NCBI RefSeq assembly: GCF_900109755.1
Contig: NZ_FOAR01000003.1
Span: 96,604 to 160,603, forward strand
Length of the DNA stretch: 64,000 nt
DNA from: Pseudomonas agarici
Lineage (GTDB): Bacteria; Pseudomonadota; Gammaproteobacteria; Pseudomonadales; Pseudomonadaceae
Direction of reading: 5' to 3'
Part shown: positions 43,270 through 54,482 of the stretch, piece after piece
How positions within the stretch are numbered: position 1 is the stretch's first letter
How the letters are laid out: each line of letters starts with the position of its first letter
Notes under the pieces: model-generated
Told to the model about the DNA's origin: nothing
What the model saw: the letters and a program-made list of their open reading frames with translations, nothing else
Database searches by the model: none
Translations under genes and position numbers: made by a program

Positions 43270-44474
43270 GCCACCCCCAACTGCGTCTGCAAGCGTGCCA
43301 CGGGCCGCTCGCGGACTGGCCAGTTCAAGGCCGCCGCCAACAGGCTGAGGAGAATTGCCACCTGCCAGATCAAGTCATAGCTGCCCGTGCGGTCATACAC
43401 CACACCCCCCAACCAACCGCCGAGGAAGGAGCCGATCTGGTGGAACAGGAAAACGACTCCACCCAGCATAGAGAGATTTCGTACCCCAAACAGCGTCGCC
43501 ACGGTGCCATTGGTCAGTGGCACTGTCGACAACCAGAGAAACCCCATGGCCATGCCGAACAGATAGGCACTGGTCTGCGTCACCGGCAGCCAGAGGAACA
43601 GCCCGATCACCACTGCCCGGCCCAGATACAGGCCAGTCAACAGACGCGGCTTGGACATGCGCCCGCCCAGCCAGCCGGCGGTATAGGTGCCAAAGATATT
43701 GAACAACCCGATCAACGCCAGCACTGTGGTGCCGACCCTGGCTGGCAGATGCTGGTCCACCAGGTAAGCCGGCAAATGCACACCGATAAACACCACCTGG
43801 AAACCACAGACAAAAAAGCCGAATGCCAAGAGCCAGAACCCGGAGTGGCAACAGGCCTCGCGCAGTGCCTCGCCCAGGGTCTGCTCACCGGCCAGTACCG
43901 GCAACGGCTGGTCCTTGAGCATCGCCACCAGCGGCACGATCAGCGCCACCAGCATACCCAGCACCAGTAGTGCGGTCGACCAGCCGAGCCAGCCGATCAG
44001 CCCCAGCGTGCCCGGCAACATCGCGAACTGACCGAAGGAGCCAGCGGCGCTGGCGATCCCCATCGCCATACTGCGTCGCTGCGGCGCGACAGCTCGCCCG
44101 ACCACGCCGAGAATCACCGAGAAAGAAGTGCCCGACAGGCCGATGCCAATCAACAGGCCGGCACTCAGGGATAGGCCCAAGGCCGAGTTGGAAAGCCCCA
44201 TGAAGACTAGGCCTACGGCGTACAGCAGCCCGCCGACCAGCACCACTTTCGCCGCGCCGAAACGGTCGGCCAGAGCGCCGGTGAAGGGTTGTGCCAGGCC
44301 CCAGATCAGGTTCTGCAAGGCGATGGCAAAGGCAAATACCTCCCGTCCCCAACCGAACTGTGCGCTCATGGGCGGCAGGAACAGCCCGAAACCATGTCGC
44401 ACTCCCAGCGACAAGGCAAGAATCAGTGCGCTGCCGAGAAGAATCCAGCCGCTGCTACGCCAGAGCGATGTCAT
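43266..44474 (-). CDS. MFS transporter, oxalate/monocarboxylate-like
   Basis: This 402-residue protein has twelve membrane segments, LGVRHGFGLFLPPMSAQFGW in helix 1 and GALADRFGAAKVVLVGG in the conserved loop after helix 2. This N-terminal pattern is common in the MCT/OFA branch of the MFS. A MarR gene lies just upstream on the same strand and is a likely regulator. Substrate unknown. Confidence 0.85.
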   Translation of the reverse strand: MTSLWRSSGWILLGSALILALSLGVRHGFGLFLPPMSAQFGWGREVFAFAIALQNLIWGLAQPFTGALADRFGAAKVVLVGGLLYAVGLVFMGLSNSALGLSLSAGLLIGIGLSGTSFSVILGVVGRAVAPQRRSMAMGIASAAGSFGQFAMLPGTLGLIGWLGWSTALLVLGMLVALIVPLVAMLKDQPLPVLAGEQTLGEALREACCHSGFWLLAFGFFVCGFQVVFIGVHLPAYLVDQHLPARVGTTVLALIGLFNIFGTYTAGWLGGRMSKPRLLTGLYLGRAVVIGLFLWLPVTQTSAYLFGMAMGFLWLSTVPLTNGTVATLFGVRNLSMLGGVVFLFHQIGSFLGGWLGGVVYDRTGSYDLIWQVAILLSLLAAALNWPVRERPVARLQTQLGVA

Positions 44475-44525
44475 TATTGTGCTCCACTAGCAGGTACATA
44501 CCCGCTTTTATGCAAATAGAGGCGA

Positions 44526-44939
44526 TCACTCGCCGCACGCCAGCTCATCCAGTAACGCCTGCAAGACAGCGCGCTTTTCATCGCCCAAGCGCTCGGCCAG
44601 ACGCCGCTGTACCGCTTGCCAGGCCGGAAAAGCCGCCTCCAGCCGCCTGGCCCCGGTGTCGGTCAGGCGCACCAGGCGATTGCGCTGGTCGGCGCCCTCG
44701 CTCATCCGCACCAGGCCTTCGCCTTCGAGAACCCGCAGATTGCGCCCCAGGGTGCTGCGATCCAGTCCTACGGCTTCGGCCAGGCTCGAAATGCTCGGTT
44801 TGTCCAGGCGCCGCAGATGACACAGCAGAGAATACTGTGCGACGTTGATCCCGAAGCCATCGAGAGCGCCGTCATAATGCCTACTGACGCCACGAGCGGC
44901 GCGACGCAGGCTGATGCATAAACAGTCGGTGGACAACAT
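44526..44939 (-). CDS. MarR-family regulator
   Basis: This 137-residue winged-helix protein has the DNA-reading segment ISSLAEAVGLDRSTLGRNLRVLEGEGLV (about 50-77) and the wing DQRNRLVRLTDTG, both classic MarR. ATG 44939 gives the family length. It precedes the MFS gene by 51 bp on the same strand and probably represses it until a ligand binds. Confidence 0.87.
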   Translation of the reverse strand: MLSTDCLCISLRRAARGVSRHYDGALDGFGINVAQYSLLCHLRRLDKPSISSLAEAVGLDRSTLGRNLRVLEGEGLVRMSEGADQRNRLVRLTDTGARRLEAAFPAWQAVQRRLAERLGDEKRAVLQALLDELACGE

Positions 44940-44998
44940 GATTGGTGTATATACCCGCAAATCAGTTGTTACCAGTTTATCGAGAAAACGCCAGAGTG

Positions 44999-45736
44999 TC
45001 AGATCAACGCCAACCCCACCAGCACCGCCGCTTCCAGTAACTCCAGCAAGGCCCCTGCCGTATCGCCGGTCGTGCCGCCCAGTCGGTGCATCATCAACTG
45101 CCGCAACCCGAAGAAACATCCCATCGCCAACAGCACGGCAAACGCGCCCTTGAGGCCCGCCAGGATCAGGCAAGCCAGGATACTCGCCAACAACACATGA
45201 CGTCCGGTTCGCCGTGGCAGATGATCGGCCAATGCCTGGCCCAACCCGCCAGTCCGCACATAAGGCGTCACCAGGAACAAGCCCAGCAGCGCGCCGCGCC
45301 CGATCAACGGAGCCAGGATCAAGGCAACTGCCTGTTGTTTTTCGATCAAGGCCAGCAAGGCGCAAAACTTCAACAGCAAGACTAGAATCAGGGTCACCAC
45401 GGCGATCGGTCCGCTGCGCGGGTCCTTCATGATCAGCAAGGTCCGTTCGCGATCACCGAAACCGCCCAGCCAAGCGTCGGCACTGTCGGCCAGGCCATCC
45501 AGGTGCAGGCCGCCGCTGAACACCACCCAGACCGTCAGCAACAGCGCACCTCGCAGGAGCAGCGGCGCCCCGCCCAGCAACCCGTCGACGCCATACAGCA
45601 ACATTCCCAGCAGCAGACCCACCAGCGGATACCACAGCAACGACCGTCCCAGTTCCTCGGGTGATGGCATGCCCGGCAGACGAATCGGCAAGCTGCTGAG
45701 AAATTGCAGGGCAATCCGCAACGGCAGCAGGTTCAC
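44999..45736 (-). CDS. cobS: Adenosylcobinamide-GDP ribazoletransferase CobS
   Basis: This 245-residue membrane protein joins alpha-ribazole to adenosylcobinamide-GDP, the last assembly step of cobalamin (called CobV in P. denitrificans). The motif GGLHLDGLADSADAWLGG with its metal-binding acids is diagnostic. GTG 45736 overlaps the cobC stop (GTGA). Last gene of the operon. Confidence 0.94.
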   Translation of the reverse strand: MNLLPLRIALQFLSSLPIRLPGMPSPEELGRSLLWYPLVGLLLGMLLYGVDGLLGGAPLLLRGALLLTVWVVFSGGLHLDGLADSADAWLGGFGDRERTLLIMKDPRSGPIAVVTLILVLLLKFCALLALIEKQQAVALILAPLIGRGALLGLFLVTPYVRTGGLGQALADHLPRRTGRHVLLASILACLILAGLKGAFAVLLAMGCFFGLRQLMMHRLGGTTGDTAGALLELLEAAVLVGLALI

Positions 45737-46311
45737 AGTCCTTCCCTCAGCACACCATCGGCCTGCACCCGCAGAGTGAACAAGGCGCCATGAGCGACCT
45801 CGACCTGCAGCAGTTGCTCGCGGGGCAAGCCGCGAGCGCGGGCCAACAGCAATTTCATGACCCCGCCATGGCTGACCAGCAACACGCGTTGACCGGCGTA
45901 CCGCTGTTGCAAGCGCTCCACCGCCCCCAGCACCCGTTCGGAAAACCGTGACAGGGGTTCTCCCTCGGGTGGGGTAAAAGCATAAGGATCGGACCAGAAT
46001 CGCCCCAGCGCATCGGCGTCTGTCTCCATCAACGTCGCTGCGCTGTGCCCTTCCCAGGCACCGAAATGCAGCTCCTGTAGATCTTTTTCCAGTTCGATGG
46101 GCAAGCCGAGCCGCCCACCCAGCTCTTCGGCAAACCGCGCACAACGCTGCAAAGGCGAACTGACCAGACGATCCCAAGGCCCCCGCCCCAGCACGGCGCT
46201 GCGCAACTGTTCCCAGCCCCTGTCGGTGAGGGCGTCATCCAGACTGCCACGCAAGCCGCCACCCAGCTCGGTCTCGCCATGGCGCAGCAGATCCAGATGC
46301 AGGGCCGTCAT
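45733..46311 (-). CDS. cobC: Alpha-ribazole phosphatase CobC
   Basis: This 192-residue histidine phosphatase has the catalytic RHGE ([10 protein letters not shown]), a second His in [13 protein letters not shown], and SPLQRC. It removes phosphate from alpha-ribazole-5'-phosphate or from the late product. It overlaps cobT and cobS by 4 bp each. Confidence 0.9.
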   Translation of the reverse strand: MTALHLDLLRHGETELGGGLRGSLDDALTDRGWEQLRSAVLGRGPWDRLVSSPLQRCARFAEELGGRLGLPIELEKDLQELHFGAWEGHSAATLMETDADALGRFWSDPYAFTPPEGEPLSRFSERVLGAVERLQQRYAGQRVLLVSHGGVMKLLLARARGLPREQLLQVEVAHGALFTLRVQADGVLREGL

Positions 46312-47363
46312 GCCGGACGATCCGCCACGGCCGCTTCGGCAAAGGTCGCCATCTGCCCGTGCAGGTCGCAGGCCAGCCGCAGCAACGGCACCGCCAGGGC
46401 CGCGCCACTGCCTTCTCCCAAGCGCAGGCGCAGCTCCAGCAGCGGTTCGGCCAGCAGGCTTTCCAGCACATGTCGATGCCCTGGCTCAGCACCACGATGA
46501 GCAAAAATCAGCCAGTCACGGCAAGCAGGATTCAAGTGCACCGCCACCATCGCCGCCACCGTACAGATAAAGCCGTCCACCAACGCCGCCACGCCTTCCT
46601 GGGCGCAGGCCAGGTAAGCCCCGGTCAGCGCCGCGATCTCGAAACCGCCAAGTCGGAACAGGGCCTGCAACGGGTCATTGGTATGCCCGGCATGCAATGC
46701 CAAGGCCCGCTCGATCACTTGCGCCTTGTGACTGACTCCTGTCGGGTCCAGGCCGGTGCCAGGGCCGGCGAGCAGCTTCGCCGGGCAACCGAGCAAGGCG
46801 CAGGCCACGGCACTGGCCGCGGCGGTATTACCGATGCCCATCTCGCCGCCGATAAACAGTTCACTCTCGGCGGCCACGGCACGCCGCACGCTGTCACGCC
46901 CGGCTTGCAGCGCCAGCCGTCCCTGGGCCTCGGTCATCGCCGGGCCCTGGACAATGTTCGCCGTGCCCGCGCCGATCCGCAGATGACGCACGCCAGGCAG
47001 GTTGAGCATCGGTGTCACCGTGCCAAGGTCATTCACATCCAGTTGCGCCCCCAGTTGCCGCGCCAGGACGCTGATCGCCGCGCCGCCGCCGACAAAGTTG
47101 GCGAGCATCTGTCCGGTGACTTCTTGGGGATAGGCCGACACGCCCTCGGCGACCACACCATGGTCAGCGGCGAATAGCGCGATCCACAGATGATCGACCC
47201 GTGGCTTAAGCCGTCCCTGCAGGCCGGCAAGCTGCACCGCGACCTGCTCCAGCAGGCCAAGGGAGCCGGCAGGCTTGGTCAACTGCTGCTGGTGATCGAG
47301 CGCCGCCGCCCGGACTTGCAGATCGACCGCCGCGCACGGGTTCAGCCACCATGATTCACTCAT
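46308..47363 (-). CDS. cobT: Nicotinate-nucleotide-dimethylbenzimidazole phosphoribosyltransferase CobT
   Basis: This 351-residue enzyme makes alpha-ribazole phosphate from dimethylbenzimidazole (CobU in P. denitrificans naming). Motifs are [44 protein letters not shown] and [10 protein letters not shown], with the general base Glu expected near the C-terminus. ATG 47363 overlaps the upstream stop. Confidence 0.95.
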   Translation of the reverse strand: MSESWWLNPCAAVDLQVRAAALDHQQQLTKPAGSLGLLEQVAVQLAGLQGRLKPRVDHLWIALFAADHGVVAEGVSAYPQEVTGQMLANFVGGGAAISVLARQLGAQLDVNDLGTVTPMLNLPGVRHLRIGAGTANIVQGPAMTEAQGRLALQAGRDSVRRAVAAESELFIGGEMGIGNTAAASAVACALLGCPAKLLAGPGTGLDPTGVSHKAQVIERALALHAGHTNDPLQALFRLGGFEIAALTGAYLACAQEGVAALVDGFICTVAAMVAVHLNPACRDWLIFAHRGAEPGHRHVLESLLAEPLLELRLRLGEGSGAALAVPLLRLACDLHGQMATFAEAAVADRPA

Positions 47364-47881
47364 AACGCCACTCCTTTCAACGTCAGGGGCAGTCCGGCAA
47401 CGGTCAACACGACACGCTGGCAGCGTTCGGCGAGGGCTTGATGCAGCCAACCCGCTTCATCGACATAACGGCGAGTCAATTGGCCCAACGGCACGACACC
47501 GAGCCCGCTCTCGTTGCTGACCAAAATGATTTCGCCCGGCAGCTCGGCCAGGCAGTCCAATAGGGCGCTACGCTCGGCTTGCAGGCGGGTCGCATCCTCC
47601 AACATCAGCAAATTGGTCAACCACAAGGTCAGGCAATCCACCAGCAGGCAGGTATCGGTGGCCGCGTTGTCGCGCAAGACCCGCGCCAGTTGCAGCGGTT
47701 CCTCGACCAGCCGCCAATGCGCCGGTCGACGCTGGCGGTGCAGGGCGATCCGCTCGCTCAACTCGCCATCCAGCGGCTGGCTGGTGGCTATGTAGGTCAC
47801 CCGTAGACGGCTCTCTTCGGCCAGACGCTCGGCCAGACGGCTTTTACCGGAGCGCGCGCCGCCCAGAATCAGTTGCTGCAT
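47360..47881 (-). CDS. cobU: Adenosylcobinamide kinase/guanylyltransferase CobU
   Basis: This 173-residue bifunctional enzyme (CobP in P. denitrificans) has the P-loop [14 protein letters not shown], then [10 protein letters not shown], the guanylylated His in [11 protein letters not shown], and [14 protein letters not shown]. It phosphorylates and then adds GMP to adenosylcobinamide. ATG 47881 is preferred; a TTG six bases upstream is also possible. Confidence 0.95.
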   Translation of the reverse strand: MQQLILGGARSGKSRLAERLAEESRLRVTYIATSQPLDGELSERIALHRQRRPAHWRLVEEPLQLARVLRDNAATDTCLLVDCLTLWLTNLLMLEDATRLQAERSALLDCLAELPGEIILVSNESGLGVVPLGQLTRRYVDEAGWLHQALAERCQRVVLTVAGLPLTLKGVAL

Positions 47882-47896
47882 ATTCAATAGATCCGC

Positions 47897-49351
47897 TTAG
47901 CCAAGACCGCACAACCCGCGCAGGCGATCGGTGTCCAGATGTTGCTCGACCAGATCGGCCAGGCGTTCGATATCTCGTTCGCGCAGGGCGTGATAATCCA
48001 CTTCCTGCACCGCTTCCAGGCCTGCCCAACGCAGCAGCGCGGCACACGAACCGGGCGATTCGAACAGGCCGTGCAGATACGTGCAGAGGATCTGCCCATC
48101 GGCACTTTGGGCGCCGTCGCAGCGCCCGTCATCCAACTGCACCGCCGGGCGCTCCAAGGCAGCGCCGGTGGTCACTCCGGCGTGAATCTCGTAGCCGCTG
48201 ACTGCGCTGTTCTCCAGCAACAGGTGCCCGCGCACATTGCGCAATTGCTTCTCCTGTTCGAGCTGGGTGCTGAACGCCAGCAGGCCCAGGCCGGCGCTGG
48301 ACCCCGCCGAACCTTCCAGGCCCAACGGATCGTGCACCTGCTCGCCGAGCATCTGCAGCCCGCCGCAGATACCCAGCACCTTGCCGCCATAGCGCAGGTG
48401 CCGGTTGATCGCAGTTTCCCAGCCCGCCCCGCGCAGATACGCCAGATCACCGCGCACGCTTTTCGAGCCAGGCAGGATAATCAGGTCTGCCGCCGGGATC
48501 GCCTGGCCCGGCCCGACAAACTGCAGGTCGACCTGCGGATGCAGGCGCAACGGATCGAAATCGGTCGGGTTGCTGATGCGCGGCAACACCGGCACCACCA
48601 CCTTCAGGACCTTCTCGGCCTTGTCGATCTGGCGCGAGTCAAGGCCGTCCTCGGCTTCCAGGTGCAGGTCCATGACATAAGGCAGCACGCCGATCACCGG
48701 CTTGCCGGTGTGCGCTTGCAGCCAATCGAGCCCCGGTTGCAACAGGGCGATATCGCCGCGAAAGCGATTGATGATGAAGCCCTTGACCCGCGCCTGCTCA
48801 CTGGCCGACAACAATGCCAGGGTGCCCACCAGATGGGCGAATACCCCGCCGCGGTTGATATCGGCGATCAGCAGCACCGGGCAATCCACCGCCTCGGCAA
48901 AGCCCATGTTGGCGATATCGCCGGCACGCAGATTGATCTCCGCCGGCGAACCGGCGCCTTCGACCATCACCACCGGGTACTCGGCACTCAGGCGTCGATG
49001 GGACGCCAACACCGCTTGCATCGCGGTGGCCTTGTAGTCGTGATAGGCGACGGCGTTCATGGTGGTCACGGCGCGGCCATGGATGATCACTTGGGCACCG
49101 GTATCGCTGTTGGGCTTGAGCAGCACCGGATTCATATCGGTGTGCGGCGGCAGGCCGCAAGCCTGGGCCTGGACCGCCTGCGCCCGGCCAATCTCGCCAC
49201 CGTCGGCGGTCACCGCACTGTTGAGCGCCATGTTCTGCGGCTTGAACGGCACCACCCGTATGCCCTGACGGCTCAGCCAGCGACACAAGGCAGTCACCAA
49301 CGTGCTCTTGCCGGCATCGGATGTCGTGCCCTGGACCATCAGGGTACTCAT
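47897..49351 (-). CDS. cobQ: Cobyric acid synthase CobQ
   Basis: This 484-residue enzyme has an N-terminal dethiobiotin-synthase-like ATPase ([21 protein letters not shown]) and a C-terminal glutamine amidotransferase domain with the Cys in [14 protein letters not shown] and His in [10 protein letters not shown]. It amidates four side chains of adenosylcobyrinic acid a,c-diamide. Length is normal. Confidence 0.96.
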   Translation of the reverse strand: MSTLMVQGTTSDAGKSTLVTALCRWLSRQGIRVVPFKPQNMALNSAVTADGGEIGRAQAVQAQACGLPPHTDMNPVLLKPNSDTGAQVIIHGRAVTTMNAVAYHDYKATAMQAVLASHRRLSAEYPVVMVEGAGSPAEINLRAGDIANMGFAEAVDCPVLLIADINRGGVFAHLVGTLALLSASEQARVKGFIINRFRGDIALLQPGLDWLQAHTGKPVIGVLPYVMDLHLEAEDGLDSRQIDKAEKVLKVVVPVLPRISNPTDFDPLRLHPQVDLQFVGPGQAIPAADLIILPGSKSVRGDLAYLRGAGWETAINRHLRYGGKVLGICGGLQMLGEQVHDPLGLEGSAGSSAGLGLLAFSTQLEQEKQLRNVRGHLLLENSAVSGYEIHAGVTTGAALERPAVQLDDGRCDGAQSADGQILCTYLHGLFESPGSCAALLRWAGLEAVQEVDYHALRERDIERLADLVEQHLDTDRLRGLCGLG

Positions 49352-50340
49352 GGGTGCTCCTCGGTATACGCCTTGAACGCCAGCTCCAGCCGCTGCCAGT
49401 CGGCATCGTCGACCGGCAGACCCAAGCGCAGGCTGCTGTTCTGGACAAACAATCGCAACAAAATCCCGCGCTTGGCCATAAACTCATACAGGTGCTCGGC
49501 CCGAGACGTGATCAACCACTGAAACAGTGCGCAGCCGCCCTGGGGCGCAAACCCGTAACGGCTCAACAACGCCACCAGACGCTGGCTCGCCTGCTCCGTG
49601 CGCAGTCGCTGCCGGACGTGACCGGCGCGGTCGGCCAGGCAGACTTGCCCCAACACCCGTGTGGGCCCGGCCACTGCCCAGGGACCGACCTGCTCAGCCA
49701 GCAACTTGAGCAACTTGCGCTCGGCCAGGACAAAGCCCAGGCGCACACCGGCCAGACCGAAAAACTTGCCGAAAGAGCGCAATACGATCAGCCCGACCTT
49801 GTGGCTATGCGCGGCCAGACTCAACTGCGGCGTGTTGTCCATGAAAGCCTCGTCCACCACCAGCCAGCCGCCGCGCTGGGCCAGTCGGCCATGCCACTCC
49901 AGCAGTTGCTCCGGTGCCAGACTCAGACCTGTGGGATTGTTCGGATTGACCACCACCAGCACATCGAGGCTGTCGAGAAAGAAATCGACTTCATGCTCCT
50001 GCACGTCGCGCACGATATAACCGTTTCGGCGCCAGGCCTCGGCGTGTTCGGCGTAGCACGGCGACAGCACCCCAACCTTGCCCGCCCGCCGCAGCCGTGG
50101 CAGCAACTGGATGGCGGCCTGCGAGCCGGGCACCGGCAGTACCAGCGGCGCACCGTAGTAAGTGCAGGCGGCCTGCTCCAGGCCATCGTCGGTTTCCGGT
50201 AGACGAGCCCAGGCACGCTCGGGAATCGGCGGGATCGGCCAGGGCCACGGCGCGATGCCGCTGGACAAGTCCAGCCAATTGGCTTCGGCAATCGCGTATT
50301 GCTCCACCGCCTGGCGCAACCGCCCGCCGTGCTCAAGCAT
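49348..50340 (-). CDS. cobD: Threonine-phosphate decarboxylase CobD
   Basis: This 330-residue PLP enzyme of aminotransferase fold I (CobC in P. denitrificans naming) has [21 protein letters not shown] and [17 protein letters not shown] with the Schiff-base lysine. It makes aminopropanol phosphate for the nucleotide loop. It overlaps both neighbours by 4-8 bp. Confidence 0.92.
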   Translation of the reverse strand: MLEHGGRLRQAVEQYAIAEANWLDLSSGIAPWPWPIPPIPERAWARLPETDDGLEQAACTYYGAPLVLPVPGSQAAIQLLPRLRRAGKVGVLSPCYAEHAEAWRRNGYIVRDVQEHEVDFFLDSLDVLVVVNPNNPTGLSLAPEQLLEWHGRLAQRGGWLVVDEAFMDNTPQLSLAAHSHKVGLIVLRSFGKFFGLAGVRLGFVLAERKLLKLLAEQVGPWAVAGPTRVLGQVCLADRAGHVRQRLRTEQASQRLVALLSRYGFAPQGGCALFQWLITSRAEHLYEFMAKRGILLRLFVQNSSLRLGLPVDDADWQRLELAFKAYTEEHP

Positions 50341-51241
50341 AAAACTCTGCTCCCAGACAGAGAATCAGCAACCATAACCACACGCCACGTTGCACCAATT
50401 GCCAACCGCGATCGATCGCATCGGCATCGGCGGGTGGGCCTTCGCCCAACGGCGGACGCTGATGCAGCTCGCCGTGATAGATCGCCGCGCCGCCCAGCTC
50501 GACTCCCAGCGCACCAGCCCCGGCGGCCATCACTGGTCCGGCATTCGGACTGTCCCAGGTGGGTCCCTGGCTGCGCCAGCATCTGAGTGCCAGGCGAGTC
50601 TTGCCCAGCAGCGCATAAGTCAGCGCCACCAGTCGTGCGGGAATATAGTTGAGCACATCGTCGATCTTCGCCGCTGCCCAGCCAAAACGCTCGAAACGTT
50701 CGTTGCGATAGCCCCACATGGCGTCCAGGGTATTGCTCAAGCGATACAGCACCACACCGGGGACTCCGGCAACGGCAAACCAGAACAGCGCGGCAAATAC
50801 CGCATCGCTGCCGTTTTCCAACACCGACTCGGTGGCCGCACGGGCCACTGCCGTGTCATCCAGCTCCGAGGTCTGGCGACTGACCAGATAGCTCACGCGC
50901 TCCCGCGCCAATTCCAGGTTTGCGCCACGAAGCGCCTGGGCCACCGACACCACATGTTCACCCAGGCTGCGCATGCCGAGGGCACAATAGAGAAACAGGA
51001 TTTCGATGACCCAGCCGATATAAGGCGCCCAGGACAGCGCCGTAGCCAGCACTGTCAACGGCACGACGGCCAGCAACCAGGCGGTCACACCATGGCTACG
51101 CCAGCCACGGCCACCGGCGTTGAAGCGTTGTTCGATGCGATCGGCGATACGGCCGAACGCCACCAGCGGATGCCAGCGTTTGGGTTCGCCCAGCAGCGCA
51201 TCCAGCGCAACCCCGGCGACACTCAACAACGCCACACTCAT
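50333..51241 (-). CDS. cbiB: Adenosylcobinamide-phosphate synthase CbiB
   Basis: This 302-residue membrane protein (CobD in P. denitrificans) has [40 protein letters not shown] and [20 protein letters not shown], all typical. It attaches aminopropanol phosphate to cobyric acid. ATG 51241 overlaps the bluB stop. Confidence 0.95.
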   Translation of the reverse strand: MSVALLSVAGVALDALLGEPKRWHPLVAFGRIADRIEQRFNAGGRGWRSHGVTAWLLAVVPLTVLATALSWAPYIGWVIEILFLYCALGMRSLGEHVVSVAQALRGANLELARERVSYLVSRQTSELDDTAVARAATESVLENGSDAVFAALFWFAVAGVPGVVLYRLSNTLDAMWGYRNERFERFGWAAAKIDDVLNYIPARLVALTYALLGKTRLALRCWRSQGPTWDSPNAGPVMAAGAGALGVELGGAAIYHGELHQRPPLGEGPPADADAIDRGWQLVQRGVWLWLLILCLGAEFYA

Positions 51242-51888
51242 TGACTCACTCCCCAATAGTTTTCGTACAACAGCTCACTCAGAGGGCGCGATTTCGCCCA
51301 GCCTTCCAGTAGGAGCATCGGTGCCGGGTAAAATGCCTGGACCGGCCCCAGGCACAACACCGCCACCGGCTTGGCCCCCTCCGGTAAGCCCAGCAAGTCC
51401 GCCAGTGCCTGTGGCTCGAACAGCGACACCCAGCCCATGCCCAAGCCTTCCGCGCGGGAGGCCAGCCAGAGGTTCTGAATCGCGCAGGACACGGACGCCA
51501 TGTCCATCTCCGGCAACGTCCGGCGCCCGAAGATATGCCGTTCGCGACCGTCCATCAGCGCCGCCACCAGCACTTCGGCGCAATCGTTGATACCCTCAAC
51601 CTTCAACTTCATGAACTCATCGGAACGCTCGCCAAGGGCATCGGCGGTGCGGACCCTTTCCTCTTCCACCAGTTGCCGGATCCGCTCACGCAGCGAGCGA
51701 TCGCTGATCCGGATAAACCGCCACGGCTGCATCAGACCGACACTCGGCGCCTGGTGTGCGGCTTCCAGCAGGCGCGCCAGGAGTGCTGGTGGCACCGTAC
51801 CCCCGACAAAGTGACGCATGTCGCGGCGCTCGGCGATGGCGCGGTAGATTGCATTTCGCTCTTCAATGGAGAATGTGTTGTCAGTCAT
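51238..51888 (-). CDS. bluB: 5,6-Dimethylbenzimidazole synthase BluB
   Basis: This 216-residue nitroreductase-fold flavoenzyme has [25 protein letters not shown] and the [10 protein letters not shown] segment of BluB. It breaks down reduced FMN with oxygen to form the lower ligand of B12, so this organism can make the vitamin aerobically. Confidence 0.93.
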   Translation of the reverse strand: MTDNTFSIEERNAIYRAIAERRDMRHFVGGTVPPALLARLLEAAHQAPSVGLMQPWRFIRISDRSLRERIRQLVEEERVRTADALGERSDEFMKLKVEGINDCAEVLVAALMDGRERHIFGRRTLPEMDMASVSCAIQNLWLASRAEGLGMGWVSLFEPQALADLLGLPEGAKPVAVLCLGPVQAFYPAPMLLLEGWAKSRPLSELLYENYWGVSQ

Positions 51889-53264
51889 GGTCTGCTCCCA
51901 GCGATCCGGCGCCCCGGTAAGCTCGCTTCCACACAGAGAGCGCCGACCTGGGCAAAGTTGATTGCTGCATCAGGTGCCAGCAACGCGGCAACCGCCCGAG
52001 GGTTGGACGGAAAGTAGAAGTGCACATAGGACGCAGTCGTCCGCCCTTCGCGGTACACGGCTTCCGCGCCGCGCCCGCCGTTGGGGCTCAGCCCGCGAGC
52101 AATCGGAGTCAGTTCGGTAGTGGTCAGCGAATGGTGATAGGTATGTCCGCGCAACAAACCTTCCGGCAACTCCACGGCCTGCAAGGCCAGGGCAGCCAGG
52201 CGTTTCTGCATCACCGCCTCTCCCGCCAACAGGCCCAGCAGCTCGGCGCGTCGACCGTCGACGTCGGTCAGCGCATCGAGCAGGTAGAGCATCCCGCCGC
52301 ACTCGGCGAGCAAGGGTTTACCCTTGGTCTGGTGATCGCGGATCGCCATCAACATCGAAGTGTTTCGCGCCAGCGCCACGTGGTGCAATTCCGGATAACC
52401 TCCTGGCAGGTAAAGGCTATCAACGTCTGGCAGGCCGGCATCGTGAATCGGCGAAAAGAAGCATAACTCGGCGCCCATCGCCCCAAGCAGATCCAGGTTG
52501 GCACCATAGATAAACGCGAACGCTTCGTCACGGGCAACCGCAATCCGCACGCCAGCCAGCAATGGCTCGGCAGCGATCAGCGTCGGCGCGGCAAACTCGA
52601 CCGGAGGCGGCAGCGCGACTTCGCAACTTGCGCCCAGGGCCTCGGCGGCAGCGTCGAGGCGCCGATCGAGGTCATTCAATTCGCTGGCTTGGACCAACCC
52701 GAGGTGCCGGCTCGGCAACTCGATCCCGGTCTCCCGAGAGAGCGCGCCGTACCAGCGCAGGCCTTCGGTCAGGCTACCTTCGAGCAACTGCGCATGCCGC
52801 GGCGTCCCCACGCGATTGGCCAATACCCCGGCGAACGGCAGGTCCGGTTGATAACGCGCCAGGCCCAGCGCCAAGGCACCAAAGGTCTGGGCCATGGCCG
52901 TGCCGTCGATGACCCCCAGCACCGGCACACCGAAGTGCCGAGCCAGGTCGGCACTGGACGGAGTACCGTCAAACAAGCCCATGACCCCTTCGATCAGGAT
53001 CAGGTCGGCGTCACCGGCCGCTTCCCACAGCAAACGACGGCTTTCCTCGGCGCCGACCATCCACAAGTCCAACTGATACACCGGCGCGCCGCTGGCCCGC
53101 TCATGAATCATCGGGTCGAGAAAATCCGGGCCACACTTGAACACCCGGACCTTGCGCCCCTGATTGCGGTGCAGGCGCGCCAGCGCCGCCGTCACCGTGG
53201 TCTTGCCCTGGCCGGACGCTGGCGCGGCGATCAGCACCGCCGGGCAACGACGCGGCTGATTCAT
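51885..53264 (-). CDS. cobB: Cobyrinic acid a,c-diamide synthase CobB
   Basis: This 459-residue enzyme has an N-terminal ATPase part (LIAAPASGQGKTTVTAALARL; EGVMGLFDG) and a C-terminal glutamine amidotransferase with Cys in LLAECGGMLYLLD. It amidates side chains a and c. It overlaps cobO and bluB by 4 bp. Confidence 0.95.
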   Translation of the reverse strand: MNQPRRCPAVLIAAPASGQGKTTVTAALARLHRNQGRKVRVFKCGPDFLDPMIHERASGAPVYQLDLWMVGAEESRRLLWEAAGDADLILIEGVMGLFDGTPSSADLARHFGVPVLGVIDGTAMAQTFGALALGLARYQPDLPFAGVLANRVGTPRHAQLLEGSLTEGLRWYGALSRETGIELPSRHLGLVQASELNDLDRRLDAAAEALGASCEVALPPPVEFAAPTLIAAEPLLAGVRIAVARDEAFAFIYGANLDLLGAMGAELCFFSPIHDAGLPDVDSLYLPGGYPELHHVALARNTSMLMAIRDHQTKGKPLLAECGGMLYLLDALTDVDGRRAELLGLLAGEAVMQKRLAALALQAVELPEGLLRGHTYHHSLTTTELTPIARGLSPNGGRGAEAVYREGRTTASYVHFYFPSNPRAVAALLAPDAAINFAQVGALCVEASLPGRRIAGSRP

Positions 53265-53872
53265 AGCTCGATGCCTTTCTGCGCCTTGATCCCGGCCTGG
53301 AACGCATGTTTGAGCAGGCCCATTTCCGTGACGGTATCGGCCAGGTCGATCATTTCCGGCTTGGCGCCGCGTCCGGTCACCACCACATGCTGCATTGGCG
53401 GCCGACCCTGCAGATCGCTCAGTACCTGGTCGAGATCCAGGTACCCGTGTTTGAGGGCGATATTCAGCTCATCGAGCACCACCAGACCGATAGCCGGGTT
53501 GCCGAGCAGCTCCCGAGAGACGGTCCAGGCGGCTTCAGCGGCGGCGATATCACGCTGGCGGTCCTGGGTTTCCCAGGTGAATCCCTCGCCCATCACATGG
53601 AACCGCACCTGCTCGGGAAAACGCCGGAAGAACAGCTCCTCGCCGGTGCTGCTGCGACCCTTGATAAATTGCACCACGCCGCACTGCATGCCGTGGCCCA
53701 TGGCTCGGGCGAGCATGCCGAAGGCGGAACTGCTCTTGCCCTTGCCATTGCCCGTCAGGACCAGCAGCAAGCCGCACTCGTTGGGAGCGCTGGCGATACG
53801 TTCATCGATCACCGCTTTTTTGCGCAACATGCGCGCCAAATGACGTTCATCGCGATCGGGGGATGGGTTCAT
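53261..53872 (-). CDS. cobO: Cob(I)yrinic acid a,c-diamide adenosyltransferase CobO
   Basis: This 203-residue enzyme has a P-loop-like LLLVLTGNGKGKSSSAFGM and LVVLDELNIALKHGYLD. It adds the adenosyl group to the corrin cobalt. ATG 53872 gives the family start. First gene of the operon, directly below the B12 riboswitch. Confidence 0.95.
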   Translation of the reverse strand: MNPSPDRDERHLARMLRKKAVIDERIASAPNECGLLLVLTGNGKGKSSSAFGMLARAMGHGMQCGVVQFIKGRSSTGEELFFRRFPEQVRFHVMGEGFTWETQDRQRDIAAAEAAWTVSRELLGNPAIGLVVLDELNIALKHGYLDLDQVLSDLQGRPPMQHVVVTGRGAKPEMIDLADTVTEMGLLKHAFQAGIKAQKGIEL

Positions 53873-53962
53873 GACAGCTCTCCGTTGGGGCTGGATAAGG
53901 CAAACGGGGCTGGAAAAAACACGACCGCAACGGTCCAGCATCGCCCGCCGTGATGCTGTGGG

Positions 53963-54166
53963 ATGGATCAGGCCGGTCTCCGGGCTCATGAGCTGCGCAA
54001 GCGCAGGACCGCGCGCCTTCCCGTGCAGCCGGCACAGTGGCGAAAAGCGTAGTCTTGACTCATTTACCGTTGCGGGGGCAGCGCCGGAATCGCACCTGTC
54101 GAAAGGGCTCACCGGCTTCCCTGTTTCACCCTGTCGACGCATCGCCACAGAGCACCTGAAACAAGT
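53963..54166 (-). promoter_or_regulatory. Cobalamin riboswitch
   Basis: On the minus strand the leader of cobO holds the cobalamin elements in order: GTTTCAGGTGCTC, GGTGAAACAGGGAAGCCGGT, CGCTGCCCCCGCAACGGTAA (the B12 box), GCCGGCTGCACGGGAAGGC, and AGCCCGGAGACCGGCC. It represses the operon when adenosylcobalamin is abundant. The edges are approximate. Confidence 0.94.
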
Positions 54167-54169
54167 TGA

Positions 54170-54482
54170 GAAGGTTAGAGGGTTGAGGATGGAGCGTCAA
54201 ATAAAGCCGCCACAACAAAAACACGTCCCCCTGAGCCTGGAAAATCGTCCAAGACACCCGCCAACAAAAACCGCCGCCAGAATTTGTGCTTTGGCGAGGA
54301 CAGTTGATATCAAACAGCCATAACCCACTCAACAATAAAAAGAGAAACCCCCATGCAGGACCTGATCATCGGATGCCGGCCCTGCTCGACGCGATCAACG
54401 CCGCCAAAAGCTTAACCATCCTCATCATCTCAGGCTCGGTTGTCTGTTTGTTTCGCCATTCAACCCCCAACGGAGTCCGAGT
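54170..54482. other. Intergenic region between riboswitch and gene remnant
   Basis: I see no supported gene. It should carry the promoter of the leftward cobalamin operon near 54170-54230, but no clear boxes can be named. Confidence 0.35.

Noticed and set aside
47939..49522. A 527-codon frame opposite cobQ
   Set aside because: It is antisense to a clear CobQ, is Gln/His/Arg-rich and has no family motif.
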